From: a bacterium
Lineage (GTDB): Bacteria; Patescibacteriota; Minisyncoccia; JAJYZQ01
NCBI GenBank assembly: GCA_021799835.1
Contig: JAJYZQ010000007.1
Span: 1-9,256, forward strand
Direction of reading: 5' to 3'
Length of the DNA: 9,256 nucleotides
Shown here: piece after piece, positions 6,511 to 9,256 of the stretch
Numbering within the stretch: position 1 is the stretch's first letter
How the letters are laid out: each line of letters starts with the position of its first letter
Notes under the pieces: generated by a model
Databases searched by the model: none
The model's input: the letters and a program-made list of their open reading frames with translations, nothing else
What the model was told of the DNA's origin: nothing
Program-made: the position numbers and the translations under genes

Positions 6511-7092
6511 ATGAAGCCGTTATTGTATGTGCTTCTGATCAGTACGTTGTCAATTGGCATTGCTCCGTCCCCGGTATTATCGGATCACCTGATGACTGCC
6601 GGACAACTGCCGGTTATCCAAACCGCAGATGCCCAGTCCGTGTCAGCTGCAAGCACCGCTTCGCAGACCACGACTCCTATGAACCAGCCCGTTTCCGCAC
6701 TTGGCCAAGACGCCTTATCCGCGTCCTATACGCCAGTGACTACGAAACCTCAGCCGGTGATTATTAACCACCCAGTGCTTGCTGCAGTAACAAGCACACC
6801 TCACTCAGGAGAGATCATGGTAACCGCCTATTCATCCACTCCGGATCAAACCGACGGCAACCCCTTCATTACCGCGAGCGGTATGCATGTACGGGATGGT
6901 ATTATCGCAGCAAACTTCTTGCCCTTCGGCACTGAAGTAATGCTGCCCCAATTATTCGGCAACAAAGTGTTTACCGTTGAAGACCATATGGCGCCGAGCC
7001 ACTACTACCAGTTTGACATTTGGATGACCTCGCGTCAGCAAGCGTTAAACTTCGGCGTTCACTATACGAAATTTGTGATTGTCAATCAGTAA
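6511..7092 (+). CDS. Exported 3D-domain protein
   Basis: This 193-residue protein is probably exported and acts at the cell wall. The first roughly 20 residues from ATG 6511 form a signal peptide or membrane anchor (M-K-P-L-L-Y-V-L-L-I and on). A Ser/Thr/Ala/Pro-rich, low-complexity spacer covers about 28-98. The C-terminal 3D domain (about 101-192) contains V-T-A-Y-S-S, T-D-G-N-P-F-I-T-A-S-G, A-A-N-F-L-P-F-G-T and F-T-V-E-D-H-M, then F-D-I-W and F-G-V-H-Y. The candidate family aspartates are D115, D158 and D169. The 3D fold is a double-psi beta barrel related to MltA/RlpA-type domains and is found in wall-associated proteins such as Firmicutes YabE-like proteins. No partner catalytic domain is present, so lytic activity is only a guess. 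Longer in-frame starts (for example 6331) read into non-protein-like GC-rich sequence. No Shine-Dalgarno site is visible. The long leader and strong promoter suggest controlled or high expression. Confidence 0.85.
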   Translation: MKPLLYVLLISTLSIGIAPSPVLSDHLMTAGQLPVIQTADAQSVSAASTASQTTTPMNQPVSALGQDALSASYTPVTTKPQPVIINHPVLAAVTSTPHSGEIMVTAYSSTPDQTDGNPFITASGMHVRDGIIAANFLPFGTEVMLPQLFGNKVFTVEDHMAPSHYYQFDIWMTSRQQALNFGVHYTKFVIVNQ

Positions 7093-7106
7093 TTCTTGCA
7101 CAACAC

Positions 7107-7136
7107 CTAAAAACCTCGCATCCGCGGGGTTTTTAG
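7107..7136. terminator. Bidirectional intrinsic terminator between convergent genes
   Basis: A 13-bp stem (7107-7119 with 7124-7136, one G-T wobble) closes over a 4-nt ATCC loop. The outer part is A-rich on the left arm and T-rich on the right arm, so it can end transcripts in both directions. It lies 14 nt after the 3D gene stop and 33 nt past the GatD stop. Confidence 0.88.
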
Positions 7137-7169
7137 TTTGCCTTCTCCGCATTTCGTGTGCCGCTTCTT

Positions 7170-7964
7170 TTATAATCCGAACTTCGCAGAGAGTACGCGA
7201 TCGTGTGCAGCCCATTCTATGTTATCGTCCAAAGAAGACAGCGGAGCTGGTTTCCCTTCTTTCACTGCAAGTGCAGTGCTGATCAAAAAATCAGCGAGAT
7301 GAGGATTCTTCGGCAGAAGCGAGCCGTGCATATAGCAGCCGAGAACGTTTTTATAGAGCGCTCCTTCCGTGCCGTCTTCGCCATTATTGCCTGAACCTCG
7401 CTGCACGCGCGCAAACGGTTTGGCATTATGGCCTATAAAAGTTTTACCACTATGATTTTCAAATCCGATAATAAGCGCTGCTCTGCCTGACGCCTCATAC
7501 TGTTCTCGGCTAAACCGCGCAGCGAATTCATCGCTTGGCATTACGGCAATATCGCCGATCATCCGTTTGGCGCCGGCGACTGTTCGCGCATCCAGTATCC
7601 CCACGCCCGGCAGGACATTTCCCTGACCGTCCGTATACGATGTACCCAGCAGCTGATAGCCGCCGCAAATGGCAAGCATTACTTTGCCCGCTTCCGCTTC
7701 CGCGCGCAGGAATGCGGACTTTTCTCCCGCAAGATCTTGCGCTACAACAATTTGCGCGTGATCCTGCCCACCGCCAAAAAAGTAGAGGTCTCCCATGGGA
7801 ATGCGCTCGCCGATCTCTGCTGTTTTTATATGCACAGCAATTCCCCGCCACTCTGCGCGGCGAAGAAGCGTGAGCACGTTTCCTCTATCGCCGTATGTAC
7901 TCATAGAAACCGGATACAGATACGTGATGGTAAGTTTGTGTTGTTGTGCGGGCTTGTTATCCAT
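7170..7964 (-). CDS. gatD: Lipid II isoglutaminyl synthase, glutamine amidotransferase subunit GatD
   Basis: GatD hydrolyses glutamine and supplies ammonia to MurT, which amidates the D-glutamate of the peptidoglycan stem peptide on lipid II in the cytoplasm. The protein is a class I (CobQ-like, GATase_3) amidotransferase of 264 residues. The N-terminus has L-Y-P and Y-G-D-R-G-N (24-29). F-F-G-G-G-Q-D (62-68) forms the typical loop. A-I-C-G-G-Y-Q-L-L-G carries the nucleophile C100. G-F-E-N-H-S-G is at 167-173, and C-Y-M-H-G carries the probable catalytic H213. I chose ATG 7964 because it gives a normal GatD N-terminus and lies one base after the MurT stop (TAA-T-ATG), suggesting translational coupling. 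ATG 7985 or TTG 7991 would add 7 or 9 residues and overlap MurT. The gene follows MurT directly and is followed by the terminator at 7107-7136. Confidence 0.92.
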   Translation of the reverse strand: MDNKPAQQHKLTITYLYPVSMSTYGDRGNVLTLLRRAEWRGIAVHIKTAEIGERIPMGDLYFFGGGQDHAQIVVAQDLAGEKSAFLRAEAEAGKVMLAICGGYQLLGTSYTDGQGNVLPGVGILDARTVAGAKRMIGDIAVMPSDEFAARFSREQYEASGRAALIIGFENHSGKTFIGHNAKPFARVQRGSGNNGEDGTEGALYKNVLGCYMHGSLLPKNPHLADFLISTALAVKEGKPAPLSSLDDNIEWAAHDRVLSAKFGL

Positions 7965-7965
7965 A

Positions 7966-9256
7966 TTATTGCCAGAATTGATCATAGCCAATAGTGCCCA
8001 AATGATTCTTTAAGCCGATCAGTGCCGTATAGGTGGGAAAAATGAGCACGTCATCAGATGGCGCGTGCACAGCGTAATCCAATACTGCGGCAAATGAATC
8101 GCAGAGCACATAGCGTTTTGGATCGCCCACCCCTTCATACTTCAGCCGCACTGCGAGATCCTCCTTTCGGGTGCCGCCGATCGCAATATTCACCAGCCTT
8201 CCGCGTAATGCGCTCAGGTCTGCATCCCATATCCATGACACATCCGTACCATCGGCAATATTATCATTGAGCATAAATATGAGATCGTGCGCGGACTGGT
8301 CTTGAGAAAATGCCGCGAGCGCTTGGCTGAAGCCTACCGGATTTTTTACTAAGGTGATGATAAGACGCTTGCCATGATAATCTATCTCCTCTTGCCGGCC
8401 AAAAACTGGCTTGAACGCATCCGCTGCAGCCTGAATAACTGATAAAGAAAATCCTGCAACCTGCGCTATGCTTGCTGCGGAAAGAAAATTATAACTATTG
8501 TATACGCCGATCATCGGCAAATGTATTGCAGCACTTTGGTCGGCATCGCGCAGCACAAAGCTCATACGGTGGTCGTGTTGTACAATATCCGCCGCACAAA
8601 GTTGTGGCGTTGGCCGGTGAAATCCACATTGCGCACAATGGTACTCGCCGAGGTGCGCAAATGAGTGGTGAGCATACGGTAACGCGCCACCACACTGCGG
8701 GCAGCGGGAAAAATCAGCCAGCGAAGCTGTTGCATGAGTTGCATTATCCGCAGCATAAGCGGCAAATGCTTCAGCGCATAAGCCAAAATACGAGATGTGC
8801 TGTGCGGCAGGCGCTGCAGCAGCAAGCGATGCCACGCCCGGATCATCCGCATTGAGTATAATATGTGTCGTACGGGGCAACGCGCGCATAAGCGCTTGCC
8901 ATTTTTTGCGCACCGCATCCACCTCTCCATAGCGGTCCAATTGGTCACGGAAGAGATTATTGAAGGCGAGAATATCTGGTCGGAGCTCTTGAGCGATCGC
9001 CGGAAGTGCTGCTTCATCGCACTCAAATACGCCAAAGGTAAAGCTTGGCTTGCCGGCATTATTTCTCATCCTCCGAGATGACAATATGGTACTAATGATG
9101 CCGCGGCGCATATTTGATCCGCTCGCATTATGGAGGTAACTGCTTTTAGTATGCGAAAGAATGCTGCCCACCAATGCTGCAGTGGTGGTCTTGCCGTTGG
9201 TGCCGGTAATTAAAATAATATGCTGAAAAAGCCCTCTGGCGTGGGAGAGAAATTTT
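7966..9256 (-). CDS. murT: Lipid II isoglutaminyl synthase, Mur-ligase-like subunit MurT, partial at right edge
   Basis: MurT is the ATP-dependent subunit that activates the D-glutamate carboxylate of lipid II and amidates it with ammonia from GatD. The window holds 429 residues and the stop; the first few dozen residues lie beyond the right edge. The reading frame continues to the edge and includes the ATP-binding loop G-T-N-G-K-T-T (9184-9204), so the TTG at 9174 is an internal Leu codon, not a start. Further marks, numbered from the window edge: F-N-N-L-F-R-D-Q-L-D-R-Y-G-E (98-111), a typical MurT sequence, and a four-Cys zinc-ribbon insertion (C185, C188, C207, C210). The C-terminal DUF1727 domain holds Y-N-S-Y-N at 252-256 and D-V-S-W-I-W-D at 338-344. 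D338 is the likely conserved Asp proposed to complete the catalytic site with GatD. The gene appears intact within the window. Its promoter is outside. Confidence 0.93.
   Translation of the reverse strand, partial: KFLSHARGLFQHIILITGTNGKTTTAALVGSILSHTKSSYLHNASGSNMRRGIISTILSSRRMRNNAGKPSFTFGVFECDEAALPAIAQELRPDILAFNNLFRDQLDRYGEVDAVRKKWQALMRALPRTTHIILNADDPGVASLAAAAPAAQHISYFGLCAEAFAAYAADNATHATASLADFSRCPQCGGALPYAHHSFAHLGEYHCAQCGFHRPTPQLCAADIVQHDHRMSFVLRDADQSAAIHLPMIGVYNSYNFLSAASIAQVAGFSLSVIQAAADAFKPVFGRQEEIDYHGKRLIITLVKNPVGFSQALAAFSQDQSAHDLIFMLNDNIADGTDVSWIWDADLSALRGRLVNIAIGGTRKEDLAVRLKYEGVGDPKRYVLCDSFAAVLDYAVHAPSDDVLIFPTYTALIGLKNHLGTIGYDQFWQ

Noticed and set aside
1..9256. CRISPR arrays, insertion sequences, tRNA/rRNA genes, recoded stop codons
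   Set aside because: I saw no regularly spaced repeats, transposase motifs or tRNA-like folds. Genes end at ordinary TAA or TGA with no in-frame UGA needing recoding.

Overview
The window looks like a chromosomal piece of a bacterium, most probably a Patescibacteria/CPR-type organism with ordinary (code 11) stop codons. This placement is an inference from gene style: lamin-tail-domain exported proteins, a very large Wzy-like membrane protein fused to TPRs, a small exported 3D-domain protein, a MurT-GatD pair, very short intergenic gaps, and few recognisable Shine-Dalgarno sites. No rRNA or marker gene is present to confirm it. Every recognisable gene concerns the cell envelope.

Layout, left to right. 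(1) Minus strand, 1-3483: a two-gene unit of a Wzy/O-antigen-ligase-like protein with a C-terminal TPR region (1075-3483), followed after 10 nt by a secreted lamin-tail-domain protein (1-1064) that runs off the left edge. (2) Plus strand, 3537-4925: a polyprenyl-phosphate sugar-1-phosphate transferase, divergent from the Wzy-like gene across 53 bp; its likely promoter lies partly inside the neighbour's first codons. (3) Minus strand, 4884-6119: a GT4 glycosyltransferase whose 3' end overlaps the sugar transferase tail-to-tail by 42 bp. (4) 6120-6510: a 391-nt gap with no convincing protein gene. It holds divergent promoters, including a near-perfect plus-strand promoter (TTGACA, 16 bp, TGn-TATAAT), and a GC-rich, hairpin-rich leader. 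(5) Plus strand, 6511-7092: a small exported 3D-domain protein, followed by a bidirectional intrinsic terminator (7107-7136). (6) Minus strand, 7170-9256: GatD and MurT, consecutive genes for the lipid II isoglutaminyl synthase; MurT is cut by the right edge.

Together the genes suggest surface glycan assembly: an initiating phosphoglycosyltransferase, a glycosyltransferase, and a polymerase/ligase. Alongside are peptidoglycan tailoring (MurT-GatD) and an exported protein of a wall-associated family. The most unusual part is the strong promoter with its structured leader in front of the 3D gene. It matches no RNA family I could recognise by eye, and several of its best stems are mutually exclusive. 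The other content belongs to known families. I did not find a clearly new multi-gene system.
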